Source: Torymus aiolomorphi
Taxonomy: Eukaryota > Arthropoda > Insecta > Hymenoptera > Torymidae
Direction: 5' to 3'
DNA: 64,000 nucleotides
Assembly: GCA_036365515.1 (NCBI GenBank)
Contig: CM070875.1
Location: forward strand, 10,146,001-10,210,000
Shown: one piece after another, positions 26,101 to 47,093 of the stretch
Layout of the letters: the number at the start of each line of letters is the position of its first letter
How positions within the stretch are numbered: the stretch's first letter is position 1
Program-made: the position numbers and the translations under genes
Notes under the pieces: generated by a model
Seen by the model: only the letters and a program-made list of their open reading frames with translations
Told to the model about the DNA's origin: nothing
Databases searched by the model: none

Positions 26101-29100
26101 ACTCTGCGCTCCCTGTGCCCCTCGCCGACGCCCGTCTTCCATCAGCTGTGCCACGCGGTCGGCTACTGGGAGCGGCTCCTCGGTAGCGCGACACCCGTGC
26201 CGCCCACCTCGCCCGCGATTCGCCACGACGATAATAACGATGACGACGACAATGACGACGGGGACGATGACGATGACGAGCCGGACGAGGACAGTCCGAC
26301 AGCGGCGGCGCGACGACGCATGACCGTGCACGAGCTCTCCGCCTCGCCCGTGCGCAGGCGAGGTAACAATAATAATAACAACGACGACAAGCCGCGTCTG
26401 TCGCGTCTATTACCCCCGGCTAGTCAGCGCCGTAGCCACCCCGTAGTCACGCTAGATCCTTTGTACGGCTCCTGCTCTGCTGCTGCTGCCGCCTCTGCTG
26501 TTGTTGCTCCTGCTGCTGCTCCTGGAGTAGACCTCGACGACTGCATAAGCCAGCCGGAGAACGGGCTGCTGAACGTCGACGCCGAGTGCAGCCCCAGTGA
26601 CAGCGAGTCCGAGGAGGAGAACAAGGACGAGGCCGAGTCCGAGGAGATCAAGGAGACGCCCTACACGTCCAATGAGAACGAAGTGCTGGGAACGGTAACA
26701 AATTTTCATCGAGTTTTAAGATGATTGATGTACTTATTTTTCTGAGGTTGATTGCGGAAGACGGATATTATATAGATCGGGGAGATGTAGACATTTGGGA
26801 TATCGGGTTATCGAGAGGCTCGGAATAATACACGAGATTTTAATTCGAGGTAAGGGTTATATATACGTTTCGCTTATTTTGACACGGTTCCAGTAAAACA
26901 TTGATTTACACTTTGGAATGGCTTGGAAGCGCGAGAGGATGACCGTGGATGTGTGCCGAGTGTAAAGGACTATCTGACTCTCTCTAAATATGTGAATCGG
27001 TATATGTATGTACCGAGAAACTGCAGTATATTTCACTGGAGTTGTTTCAGTTAATTTGGAACGCTGGTTTGCAGTAAAATGGTGCACCGATTCGTTTTAC
27101 GAGAGTGAACTATATTATGAGATTGTTTGCTTACTTTTAGATGTAAAAATAAAATATGACTATATTATTGATCAGCGCGTGCGCCATGATCAAAGTGCAG
27201 GTTTGTGCAGCGACCGTACCACACAATAGGCGGACGTGTGTTTGTAAACAGACTCTGATTTATAAATAAATCGCGAAATCAGTATACACGCGAGCGGCTC
27301 AATATGGAAAATCCTTGTCCGGTTCAATAGAGCACAATAAAACGGAATATCATTGCGTCGGGGAAGCAGCGTTGTTTAGCTTTCAAGGCTCACTTTACTT
27401 CTATTAAGCCAGCGCGCCGCGCTTCAGCCCCCGATACTGCACATGCCGCTTATATAATTGCGGAATTGTTTGCGTCTGAAAATAGAATCTTAAAATTGAA
27501 AGCACTTGAAGTTAATATTATTGATTTAACGTCGTGTACAGAAATTTGTACTTTAATAAGTTTGTTTGCGACATGCAGATTGTTGGAACTTTTTCGTTGT
27601 TTTAATTAAGGTGGAAAAATGGTTGCGAAACTCTCGCGATATCTCTATATACTTGTGTTCTGAAAAACTTGAAAAGTGAACGCGAAACGGCAAATGCAGC
27701 TCATATGACATCGTGAATTTCGTGAAAACATAAAATTCGATGTAATTGGCCTCATTAGTAAAGGGAACAGTTAAAAAAATATATTTAAGTAGTTTTAATT
27801 TACCTTCTAATTATTTTCTCATCTGCAGTAACCCGATTACTTTTTTTCTGACATCCATATTTTTTATATATTTAAATGATAACTCAGATTTCTTAGGCTA
27901 TAAACTTTAAAAACTAAATAAGGTTTTTTTCGAGATCTCTCGTACTAAAAAAAAAGAAGCTGGGCACTCTTCACCATATTATATATTATATATAAATCCA
28001 AAAACTCAATAACACAATTTAAAAACATTCTTCTAAATTCAAATGTCATTTATCCTATGGTGCCGAAGGCCGGGGAGGTTGTGACCGAGCTACAAGAGGA
28101 GCAGAAGTCCCTCATCTGGTTCCTGATGAAGCAGGTGCGTCCTGGCATGGATCTCTCCAAGGTCGTCCTGCCGACCTTCATCCTCGAGCCCCGCTCCTTC
28201 CTCGAGAAGCTCGCCGACTCGTATTACCACGCGGATCTTCTCTCACAGTAAGTCCCGGTCGTTTTGTCTATATATATATATATATATTATCATGATGCAG
28301 TCACGCGAGTCTTCGCTGCTGGGCGATTCGAGGTATATATTTTAGTGTCGCCGATCGTCAACGGGACTTTTTGCGGATAAAAAAAAACGACACAAAGCTG
28401 ATTATGCAATAGCAGTGATACGACTTGTTGGGTGATGAAACGCATGGTTTTGTGTAATCGAGTTATTTGTAAATTCTGGCGACCGGTGATGGCGAGATTA
28501 TTTTTCGTGGTCGATTAATTAAAGCAAATTTTAAGCGAGTGTTGTAGATATATTCATGCTGAATTTCTCAATGAATTTTTTAATTTTTTTTTTTTTTTTG
28601 TATAAATTATTGAGTTTTATTCTCTTTTCTTTATATGAACTTAAAAAAACATTTAATTACTAAAGCAATTAGCGAAAATCAGCAACCAATAATAAACAAC
28701 GCAAAATACGAAAACGTCGTTAAACATGTGATTATACGACCGTGATTCGACAACCCCTGGAAATAGCTTTTACGCGTATTTGGAAACCACAAGAATATAC
28801 ATCGTTTTCGAAATCCCTTTCTACACACACACATTTCAAAACATTGTTTCTCCCATCCAACCAGGGCGGTGCTAGAAGACGACGCGTTGACGCGCATGAA
28901 GGGGGTGGTGAAGTGGTACCTGTCCGGTTTCTACAAGAAGCCACAGGGCCTGAAGAAGCCCTACAATCCGCTCCTAGGCGAGACGTTCCGCTGCTACTGG
29001 CAGCATCCCAATGGCTCGCGCACGTTCTACCTCGCCGAGCAGGCAAGTACTTATATATATAGTGTATAGTATATACACATACAAATTTCTCTTTGTGGTT

Positions 29101-31375
29101 TTTCGAGGCGATTTTTCATTAAACGACGCTTTCTCGTTTCCATTCGCTACTGCTGGCAGCTGTCCCACCACCCGCCGATCTCCGGTTTTTACGTGACCAA
29201 TCGTCAGGACGGCTTCACCATCAGCGCCACGATCATCGCCAAGTCCAAGTTTTACGGTGAGTTGATTTTTGCGCTCCCGTGTAATATAGGTATGTGTATA
29301 GGTTCGAAGTTTGGAACTTTGTTTTATGATGTAAAACGTAGGTAAATTTAGAAAGCCAATTGAGATATTATATATACAATGGCTACGTTTTTGTTTCGTG
29401 TAAAGGTAACTCGACATCGGCGGTACTAGACGGTGCTGCGGTATTGACGATGCTACCACGCGGGGAGGACTACACGATGACGATTCCCTATGCGCACTGC
29501 AAGGGTATCCTGATGGGCACACTGTCGATGGAGCTCGGTGGAAAGGTTAATATCAACTGCGAGAAGACTGGATATAATACAGAACTCGAGTTCAAATTGA
29601 AGGTACGTAGTTTGCCAATATAATATGGTGATGATTCTACGATATGCGATGAATTATATAACTCTTCATAAACTGTAATATATTTTCTTTCGTATAGCCC
29701 TTCCTCGGAGGCGCGGATCAATTGAACATGGTGGTAGGCAGAATAAAGCTTGGAAAAGAGACGCTCGCGACAATCAGCGGTTACTGGGATGGTCAAATCA
29801 TGATTACAGACAAAAGGATTGGGGTATTATCATATACTAAATCACTGTACAACCCTTTAAAAAAAGCGACATCATAATAAACTAATGATTTTTGGAATTG
29901 CAGCAAGAGGCCGTCTTCTTCAATCCGACGCCGGAAATCCGCAAGGCCCGTCTGAAGAAGTACACAGTGCCGCTCGAGAACCAGGGCGATTGGGAGAGCC
30001 AGAAGCTCTGGCTGGCCGTGACGAACGCGATAAACAATGACGACCAGACTGCGGCTACGGAGGCGAAGACAGTACTGGAGGAGGCGCAGCGCGAGCGCGC
30101 CAAGGAGAGAAAGGTGCACGGCCAGGAGTGGGTGCCCAAATTCTTCGTGCAAGTGCGTACACATATATATATTTTTTCTCGTTCTCGTTACAACTGTTAA
30201 CCTTCACAGAGATAAGTTAGTATATAACAATCATTTTATTGTGTTGGTTATTAGGATATTATTACGGGCAACTGGGTTTACCGCCACGCCGATATCCGTC
30301 CATGGGATCCTAGGAACGACGTTGTGCAGTACGAGCACGACTACATCGTCAGCACAAAGACCCGGCACAAGACACCAATCATGCGCACCGGCAGTATCGT
30401 CTCCATGGAGCCTCAGTCGCAGGTGAGAGATGCGATGCCTTGTTTCATATTTGCATGGCGATTTTGATTGATTGATAAGCAAACAGTTTGTTGATTGATT
30501 ATCAAGCAAAAGGCGACTTTGACATATTTACGAAGCAAACGTTTTTTAGATACTTACTATATCTTATACATATCTCTTGTATTTATTCTGTATATACACA
30601 TTCAGTAATAAGAGAACTTTACATTAAAATTATACGATAAATTGCTGAATTATGCTCTGGTTATGCTGCAGATACCGCTGCTGCTGGCCGAATCGCGCTC
30701 TTCGCTCTCGGTCCTAAAATCCTCCAAGCGCCAGCTCACGAACAATCATCCCATTACGGAGGCGACGCACGACTCTGCCAGTTCCTCCGAGGGAGTACAT
30801 TCCGATTCGAGTCAGTCGGTTGGCAAGCGGCGACGTTCCACCGCCAGGTAATACACTAAATAATTCAATGGCTCGTCGCCGGCGGGCTCGCATATATGCG
30901 TGTGCATAATTTACATTCGTGATTTGTGCTGGCTAGCATGTGACTACGCTTCGGAGATAATGTTTTTAATTTTGTATCCGTATGCGGCGCAAGATATCGA
31001 TTCTTTCTAAGATATAGCGTTTTATAATTTAATATATATCCTGATAAATATATGTAGATTTTGTGAATTTATTCAACGTATCTAGTAGTTCTTTGCATCC
31101 AACAAAAAGTTTATCTATTCTGTTCTGACAGGATCGTGAACATGGTGAAGGGTGTAGAAGAGCGCGTGCACCAGAACACTGAGAAGTTGGATCATATCCA
31201 ACGGCTGATCGAGCAGGTGGCCATACGTCAGAGGGCGTCAAGGGAGCGAGTGAACGGGTCACGCTTCAGTAGGCACCTCATCGACACCCTCATCGTCATC
31301 TTTGTCGTCTTCGTCGCCCAGTACATCATGAGGTTCTGGGGTGGCGGACCCTCTCTCAAAGCCAAAGAGTTGTAG
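20162..31375 (+). CDS. OSBPL8: ORP5/ORP8-type oxysterol-binding protein
   Basis: Fifteen coding exons: 20162-20303, 20392-20532, 20805-21106, 21200-21344, 21426-21647, 26084-26694, 28069-28247, 28865-29042, 29160-29256, 29406-29602, 29698-29823, 29904-30152, 30255-30422, 30672-30847, 31132-31375. They total 3177 bases and 1058 residues. Residues about 162-300 form a PH domain ([20 protein letters not shown]). Residues about 320-520 are a low-complexity acidic, Asn and Ala-rich linker from one large exon. The ORD (about 535-900) carries [26 protein letters not shown], the fingerprint EQLSHHPP, NRGED-like PRGEDY and [16 protein letters not shown]-terminal helix ([20 protein letters not shown]) anchors it in the ER. 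ORP5/8 proteins exchange phosphatidylserine for PI4P at ER-plasma membrane contacts. The ATG is the first in frame. The exon ending at 29042 uses a GC donor. Confidence 0.93.
22694..22924. repeat. Fold-back element in ORP8 intron 5
   Basis: Inverted arms: tatgggtctgaagttt with tggagtgcaacgaa on the left, ttcgttgcattcca with aatttcagacccata on the right, around an AT-rich centre (about 230 bp in all). Non-coding, MITE-like. Confidence 0.65.
24187..24350. repeat. Fold-back element with double hairpin, ORP8 intron 5
   Basis: Ends gtgcgataa and ttatcgcac bracket two inner hairpins: cacgcttg/caagcgtg around 24216-24230, and gcttgagtgtgag/cacactcgggc around 24302-24330. The layout resembles the 25.1-kb modules, but the loop motif is different. 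Confidence 0.6.
25091..25550. repeat. Cluster of three fold-back modules, ORP8 intron 5
   Basis: Module 1, 25091-25219, is bounded by gtacattacgatac and gtatcgtacatta, with inner stem acggcacggcg/cgccgtgcc and loop motif at 25153-25165. Module 2, 25220-25412, has stem aagtcgattattta/taaataatcgactt and loop ctcgcttcgctcg at 25340-25352. A full second copy of it lies inverted at 33763-33955. Module 3, 25412-25550, pairs ctgcataaatcc with ggatttatgcca and ggcacgcctat with ataggcgtgac. No transposase is encoded. Confidence 0.7.
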
Positions 31376-31662
31376 TGAATTTGAGTTAATCTATTTCCGT
31401 GGATTATCATAATCTATACCTATGTATAGATTAATCTATATTAATCGACTTCGCGCGAACGCGCTTCTCCTTACATGTACACATTGGTCGCGCGAGAGTC
31501 CAGAGTCAAACATATACACACACGTCCGTAATCTCGGCGGCCGAGATGTATGTACACTCTAGTCGCTGGCCAACTCCGCCTCGTCGGAGTAATATTCTCT
31601 ATATTGATGCAGCCCGCGCGTGGCGATAGCGGTGTTGAAGTGACAGCCTCAACAGTTTAGTC

Positions 31663-32025
<363 letters not shown>

Positions 32026-33762
32026 TAGTAGGGTGGTGTTTATTTTGAGCTTTCCGGGATTTCAACTTTGACAGTTTTTTTCTCTTGTAGATTGCGTTTA
32101 AGCAAGTTTTGATGTCAATTTTGACAGTTTTTATTTAATTTTTAATTGATGTAGTGTTGATTTTAGTTGTTAACTTATTGTAATCTGCCAAGCAGTTTAT
32201 TTCACAATCAAAAGATTTTAAGTTCAAAATGTCTCGATAATCAATTATTGATTTAAAACTGAGTGTAGTGAAGTGTTCAAACACTTTAATTCCTGTCATG
32301 TTTTAACACATGCTGTGCGTGGAAGTAGTGATTTCATCATTACTAATTTATGTTAATTATTTTTTTATTTATATATTCTCTAAGAACTAAATAATATATT
32401 AAACTTATTTAAGAAGTTGAGGAGAGTTTGTTACTTTTATGGTAACAAAGTTCGAATTTCGGAACTATTGAAATAACTATCACTTGATTATACATATAAA
32501 TAAACATGCCTACACCGGCAATACACCTGCTGCAGATATTGTGATCCAGCTCGACCTGTGTCGTAAATATTCCTTTTCTATAGTTTGTAAAATGAACAAC
32601 GTAATTGCGACCATGCGTCAGTAGGCGAAACATAGGATAGGGCGTGTATATCCCAATGTCCCGCGATCCTCGATAAGAAGGCTCTTAATCGCTCGCGTCC
32701 TAATTGCATTAATATTGAAGTTTTTTCACGTCGCAAGTTTGATAGCAAGCTTCGAACTTAGATGAGATAAACCAGTTTTCATGGATGTTTAAATGCGCTC
32801 AACAATTTCCAAGTTTTTCTTTTTACAATAACTTTGTACGATTTTCAAATGAATGTATCTATCGGCAAGGATTATGGACTAAAAACATAATGGGACGCAG
32901 ATGGTAAAACGTAGCTTCATAACAATCAAATTTCTCTTTTTTCTCACCTCTTAATTATGTATATTGTCTGTTTTTTAATTCGAATGAGTGTAATTTTAAT
33001 CTCTCTTAATTTCTTTTTTAACGATAAAACACCGAGCTTATGTGACTAGCGTACACGTTTTTGTTGCGCTTGTTCGTCAAATTGTACATTCTCCAATTGT
33101 AAATAACTAGTTTATTCCGTGATAATATGTAAATGTGCGAAACGGGTGCTTTTTGTTTTAATACATTGAGTTATAGAGAAACTCGCGTATGTATAGTTAG
33201 ATAAGATTAGGCATTTGTAAAGTGCGAAACTGTTTGGGTCTTATATTAAGTTGAAAAAATTTTATCCAAGATGTAAAATAGTAGTTTATTATACAGAGAT
33301 TTTTATCCGATTTTGGTTTTACCCTCTCTTTAAAAGTATTTATTATTATTTTATTATTCTTATCACTTGGATGGGATTTCTCAGGGCTCGTGAGCAAGTA
33401 GATGAAAGTATATCTGTATAGACACGTTAAAATGTTATTGATTGATTGAAAAAAAAATGTGAAGATAAGTACAAGTGTTGGAACAGAGCGAAAGGTGCGT
33501 TTGAATGCCAGTTCATAGTAATTGTTTACTAAAATTTTCGATATATTATTAATGTATACGTTTACATTTGAACTATTTATTTATTTTTTGTCTCAAGTTG
33601 TTGTTTTGTCTAATCAAATGAAAATTTTTTTTTTTCTCTAATCTATTTTGTCTTTTTTTTTTTTGTAAAATGGGTAACGATTGCAATACTTGATTTATGT
33701 GATTCCACACAATCATTGTAAACTCGGAAATTCGATTGTAAAAAAATCGTCGTCGAAGTCTA

Positions 33763-33955
33763 ATAATAGTACATTTCGACACGGGTGGGGAAGTCGATTA
33801 TTTAGCTGGTGTGACTTTTTGCACGAGCGAAGCGAGTGCGAAAAAGTCACACCACCTAAATAATCGACTTACGCACTAGTTTCGAACGGTATTTTATACC
33901 ACGAGCGCCGAAAAATCATATCAAAGTTGTGATTTTGAGGTTAGAGTGGTATAAA
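33763..33955. repeat. Second copy of the 25.2-25.4 kb fold-back module, inverted
   Basis: Almost identical, as reverse complement, to 25220-25412, including the segments acatttcgacacgggtgggg, the cgattattta stems, the loop motif (33824-33836) and the flank tcaaagttgtgattttgagg. One copy lies in an ORP8 intron and this one in the 3' intergenic DNA, so they form an inverted pair 8.4 kb apart. Confidence 0.85.
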
Positions 33956-34601
33956 TTTTTTTTTTCGTGCTGTTATGCTATTGCGCAGCAATTAGTCAGA
34001 TGCCTTTTCAGCGAAATTCTAACAAAAACAAAACCACAAACGTACCTAACTAAGTTTTAAACAATGTAGATGCGTTTATGAAGAAGATAAATTCCAGTCG
34101 CGTTATTCAAAAGTTGTTCAATATGTTTGATATGAAATTGCTAATAGTGGTAGATCTTTAAATAAAAGAATCATAAATGTATGTGTACAGGCTCAAACAC
34201 TTGCACGAGAGCAAGTATTGCGAACAAAAAAAAAACAACAAAAATCGTAATTATTGATTAGTGGATTTTCAGAAACTTTCGCAAAGCACGCTGCATCACC
34301 TTTTTTATACGTATATTATACATTTAAATCATGGATATTATATTTAAAAAGAAAATGGAAAAAATAAAATATACTTATATAAACATACGTATTGCATATA
34401 TTCCCGAGAAATGTTTCCGGCTCATCTCTGAAAAAAGCGCTACTCGCTTGTTTCTTCAAGTGTCAAGCCTCGTATGTTTATTCTCACTGTTTTCCTCAAT
34501 TATGTCTGTTCCAGATCAAGTCTGATTTGTCAATAAAGAGTATATTATATAAATTAAAAGAGAAATAAATAAAAGCAAAAAATGTGAAATACAAAAGAAT
34601 T

Positions 34602-34797
34602 GTGTTGTTCAAAATTCCTCGTGCAACTTTCCGACAAGGTATCATTCTTTGACTATCAAGTGTTATCGTTTAAGTTTTAACTGTTATATCATATATAGGT
34701 GTTGTTCAAAATTCCTCGTGCAACTTTCCGACAAGGTATCATTCTTTGACTATCAAGTGTTATCGTTTAAGTTTTAACTGTTATATCATATATAGGT
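34602..34797. repeat. Recent 97-bp tandem duplication
   Basis: The segment starting gtgttgttcaaaattcctcg at 34602 recurs from 34699 with no difference that I could see, a head-to-tail pair of 97-bp units. Non-coding. Confidence 0.9.
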
Positions 34798-35362
34798 TAA
34801 TACATTTTTTAATTACTACTGCTGTACACTATACTGTTATACGTAACGATTATTATAGACAAAGAAATCATGTTACATATATATAATAGTTTCAGTTTTG
34901 CCTAAACGACTTTCTTTAATGATTAATTCTAAGACAAATTTGAGTAGGTGATTTAATATAATATTTTTTATCGGTATTCGTTATCTACTCTATTCATTTT
35001 ACGCAATGTTTACGCAAATAAATTTTTTGCTTAAATAACGTATAATTAACACGCTTACGCCTTATAGCTTTTAGAATTAGTGCAACAAATTTATACAGAT
35101 GTGCAAACTACGAAACAAGCTCTGTATACGAGAACTTCCTTAATACTAAAAGTATATTTATACTCCATTAATACTCATTAGTCCGCCACACTGTCTACTC
35201 CACTATGTACATTTTACAAATTAGCATCCGCTGTCCAATCGCTACAACTCTCCTTATACCTAATCCAGATTTTGCCATATCCCAGATTACACCCATCCAT
35301 CTATTGCCTTTGAGATAAACTCCTACACCACTCACTCCACCTGTACTAACTCCTCCTTTTAG

Positions 35363-35694
35363 ATAACTCTGTAAGCCGAAAAAAAAGCACGTCGATGTGG
35401 TCGAAAGTGGGCGCCAGCCGCAAACCGGCGAGCTGCTCCGTGACCGCGCATATGGTGCGCGACGCAGTCGAGGAGCTGGAGATGAGACGGGAGCGGGTGC
35501 CACTCAGCCTCCTCTTGACTCACTTCCAGCGGCGCTACCCGGTCGACAAGGACCCCGAGAGCTTGAAGCGACAGATCGTCGAGCAGGCCGACAAAGCCGT
35601 GAGACTCGGCTGGCTGAGGAAGTACGCCGACGAGACCTACTCGCTGGCGAGTTTCGCGTGGAGTTCGACCATCGACGAGTGGGGCTGGGATTAG
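35363..35694 (+). CDS. Small winged-helix-like (SAMD1/MYST-like) protein or last exon
   Basis: A GC-rich open frame in AT-rich DNA, read from ATG 35395 (99 residues) or from a strong acceptor (ctcctccttttag, exon start 35363), as the frame is open back to that site. Pattern: HMVRDAVEELEMRRERVPLS, then HFQRRYP, a helix with DPESLKRQIVEQADKAV, and GWLRKYADETYSL. Helix, R-x-x-RxP-like turn, charged second helix and a final Y-S-L strand resemble the SAMD1-like winged helix of SAMD1 and MYST acetyltransferases, which binds CpG DNA. I infer this from memory of the pattern only. The tail ends STIDEWGWD. Coding-type composition supports a real exon, but upstream exons were not found and the function is open. 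Confidence 0.5.
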
Positions 35695-37446
35695 AGAATT
35701 GTTTTGTAAAGAATTGAAATACATATGGTTGTCTGGTACGTTATGGTGTTCGATTACGGCAAGTCTTATTTTTCGTTAAAAATCTTTTTTTTTTTTAATT
35801 TTCGATACAGTAAAATATTTTAGTTCGAGGTGAATCATTTTATTTTTGAATTATATATACCTAGTAAGAAAATTATTTTTAAGACATTTTGGCTAACCGC
35901 TTTTTATTAGGACTGAACTAATTATTGAAAAAAATAAATAAATAAAATTTCTGTATTGCTCCGGTTTCGCTGGACCTGTTAATTATTTAAATTATCTCCA
36001 AACATTTAGGATATATAGAAACAATCAAAGTAATAATACATAATAATTAATACTTTCAATGTTTTCTAATTATTATCCTAGTTTAAATTAAAACATTTTT
36101 TATTATTATTAAAATGCTGCAGATGTCAATCGCTGCTTCCAAATTAAAGTTTCGGCTTTAATCCTATAACGTCAAATAAATGTTTTTCCGACGATTTACT
36201 CCGGATCTTCAACGTATAATTATTGATTTTTATTCAGAAGACTATAACGTGACCACGCGCTCTCTGCTCTATAATACACACGTCTCCCCTGCAAACTCCC
36301 CTACTTTTAAACTTGCAAATTTATTCCTTCCGTGACTATCACACAGAGACATGTAAAATTCATAGTGATCTAATGATGATCAAATATATAAAAAAAAACA
36401 AGATCATATTTCAATCGTGAATAATGGCCTTAAATTTTGACACCGCAACCCCTTATATACGCACATACACGACCTCCCATAAATAACAACGAGCTCTTTC
36501 TAACATTTAATACTATTTCGTCACGCTACCAAGTTCTTTCTGCACTCCACGCAACAAACCCAAACAAAATTTATTAGAGTGACTACAACAGTCACCAGTT
36601 AACGAACATTTTCTTTATATATATGAAAATATCAAATTTTCTATGTATTGTTTATCTAACATGACGATAATTTTCGAATCTTTGAAAATTTTTATTTCAT
36701 TTTATATAAAGATTCTGCATAAAAGAAATTATCTTGTTAAGAATAAAATCATAAAATCGCCGCTATTAAGTGTTTCTTCACTGGCGATGTATTCCTTCAC
36801 TGGTGAAACGTATTTAGATACTTAGATTACGTGTTCCTTTACTGGTTTTTAGGAGATATTTACAGATTTTCATTAAATAAAATTTTTACTTTGATTCTTT
36901 ATTCAAAATTTGCTCACCGACGTGAAGTTTGAACATTTTAGATATAAATTTCAAAAGGGTTTTACTTTTAATCCATTTTTAAACCACTTAATTAAATAAC
37001 AAAAGTTACAATTTTCTTATTCGTTTCTTCACTGGTGAAGTCACCCTATACAAAACAACAAACTACAATACTACAGCTTCATCAACATAATCAATCAACT
37101 CCGCGACGTTAGCTCACTAATGCTTCCCCGCAATTATCGCAAATCACTTGAAAAACTCCCTCGCCTCCCTCCGTTATCTTCCAATCCATTTCACCCGCAC
37201 TTTTCTCCTCTCAAAGCCCTACTCCCCGACTCAGCAAAATCCCGCATCCTCGACACACACCCACACACAGAACCACCTAAAAACCTTATAGCCCACTCAC
37301 CTATCCCCGATAAATCCTTCACCATACCCTTGAAAATATTAATACGCACGGCCATAAATATGCACGCGTATATACACTGCACTGCAGCCTTGTCGGAAAA
37401 AGCGCCTCTTCGGAAAGGGCCGATCCGAGCTTTTGCTACTACACAG

Positions 37447-37523
<77 letters not shown>

Positions 37524-38153
37524 CGCGATAGGCAGAGCAGAGCAGAGAGTAGGAAAATTGCGCTTGTAAATAAAAGCTCTCTCTCGCCCGCCGCGTGCGC
37601 AGTCGCATTGACCCGCGCGTGCATAGAGAGCGCGGCACTACCTTTGGGTGAGCAGTGCGCGGAGTGTGTAATAGTCAGTCGGTCGGATCGCGCGCGTGTG
37701 GGTGGCGAACGGAAGCTACTTTCGGGGAGGCTCGTGCTCTCTGGTATAAACACATAGGGTACGAGAGAGAGAGAGAGAGCGCGTAAACAAAAGTAGAAGA
37801 AGCTGGGAGTTTCGTTATATATAGAGGAGAGAAGAGGAAGAGGAAGTAGCAGATATAACGGAACAGTGCAGAGAGCGGAGGAAGGAAGGAAGGAGTCGAT
37901 GGACGAAGGGGGCGTCCCGCCAAAGTGCGCCATGCAGCCTTGACCTACTCTCTCCTAGCCCACAACCCTCTCCCTCACGGCCCCCTCTCGTCCGCCTCTA
38001 TATATAGAATAACCCTCATCTTCCTCCTCCTCCTCCTCTTCTCGTCCCAACAAGCCCAGCAGAGCAGCAGCGTCTCCATGCAGCCGCGGTAGTACGAGTA
38101 GCCGCAGGCAGCCTGATCCCATAGCTAATAGACACACGCACTCGCGCCTGGTC
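35695..38153. other. Upstream region of RGS7
   Basis: AT-rich up to about 37100, then increasingly CG- and pyrimidine-rich towards the RGS7 start, with a (GT)n at 37447-37512 and GA-rich runs (37766-37780, 37818-37842). The last kilobase is the likely promoter and 5' UTR of RGS7. Frames in it are not supported as genes. Confidence 0.45.
37447..37512. repeat. (GT)n microsatellite
   Basis: About 66 bp of pure GT followed by a short tatata, 640 bp upstream of the RGS7 start codon. Confidence 0.95.
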
Positions 38154-46188
<8,035 letters not shown>

Positions 46189-47093
46189 ACAACAAAGGCA
46201 ATAACGACGACGTCGCGGGGGTAATAGCCATATATATATATACGCTGCTGGCGGCACGTGTACACTCTTTCACGCATGACGGAAGGGAAGGGAGAAAGAG
46301 GCATATATGGATTGGACTTGAAAACGATTCACACATCTCTCTTTTTTTCTGATCTCGAACGCATGGTTTTTATTGTTTTGTTTGTCAGAGTGACGTACCA
46401 CGTACATACGCCCACTGGAATTTCATATACAAACTGCCAAGTACCGTGTGCAGCAATCGCAGTCAAAGAAGAAGATGAAAAAAAAAAACGGGAAATACAA
46501 ATCAAGTTATGTCAATTTCTGAAACTTCGCCACGAGAGGCCACGACAAACATATTTTATCTTGCATGTATAATAATGGAAAGATGACGAACTCTAGGTCC
46601 GATAAACACAAATTATAACGCGCATACACCCTTATTTTTCTGTCTCTCTCTTCGTTTCGAGGAATTGATGTTTTTAAGAGAAAACAAACATACAAAATAT
46701 AACAAAGACGAGCAGGCTCGCTGCAAGAAGCACAATATACAAATGTTCTAATTAGAGTCTTCTTATTCGAACTTTTCTCCTCTTCTATTTTACCAATCGT
46801 ATTTTAGAAGATGTGTAGGTTGTCTCTGATTGAAATTTCGATCTCAAATTTGTGAATAGCCGTGTAAGTTTCGATTACCATAGTAGTACCGTTGACGGTC
46901 ATTACTTCTTTTTCTTTTTTTTTTTTTTTTTTTTTTAACTTTACGTTATTGTCTATAAATATTTATTAAGTTTGAAATAAGTTAATCCTTGTTGAGTTTG
47001 TATAATGTATTTTATGGGAAAGAATAAAAATGAACTTATATTTTCCTCTTAGCGTTGTATCTCTTTGGTTTTTTAAAAACTCTTCTTAAATTT
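46189..47093. other. Overlap zone of RGS7 and TMEM39 3' ends
   Basis: RGS7 stops at 46188 (plus) and TMEM39 at 47094 (minus). The RGS7 AATAAA at 47023-47028 lies only 66 bases from the TMEM39 stop. For TMEM39 an AATAAA overlaps its own stop codon (47097-47092, minus), and another lies near 46962-46967. A T-run occupies about 46918-46936. Confidence 0.5.

Noticed and set aside
25843..26331. 162-codon minus-strand frame antisense to the large ORP8 exon
   Set aside because: A shadow of the GC-rich coding exon (Asp runs read as Val/Ile runs on the other strand). The sense frame joins in phase with neighbouring ORP8 exons.
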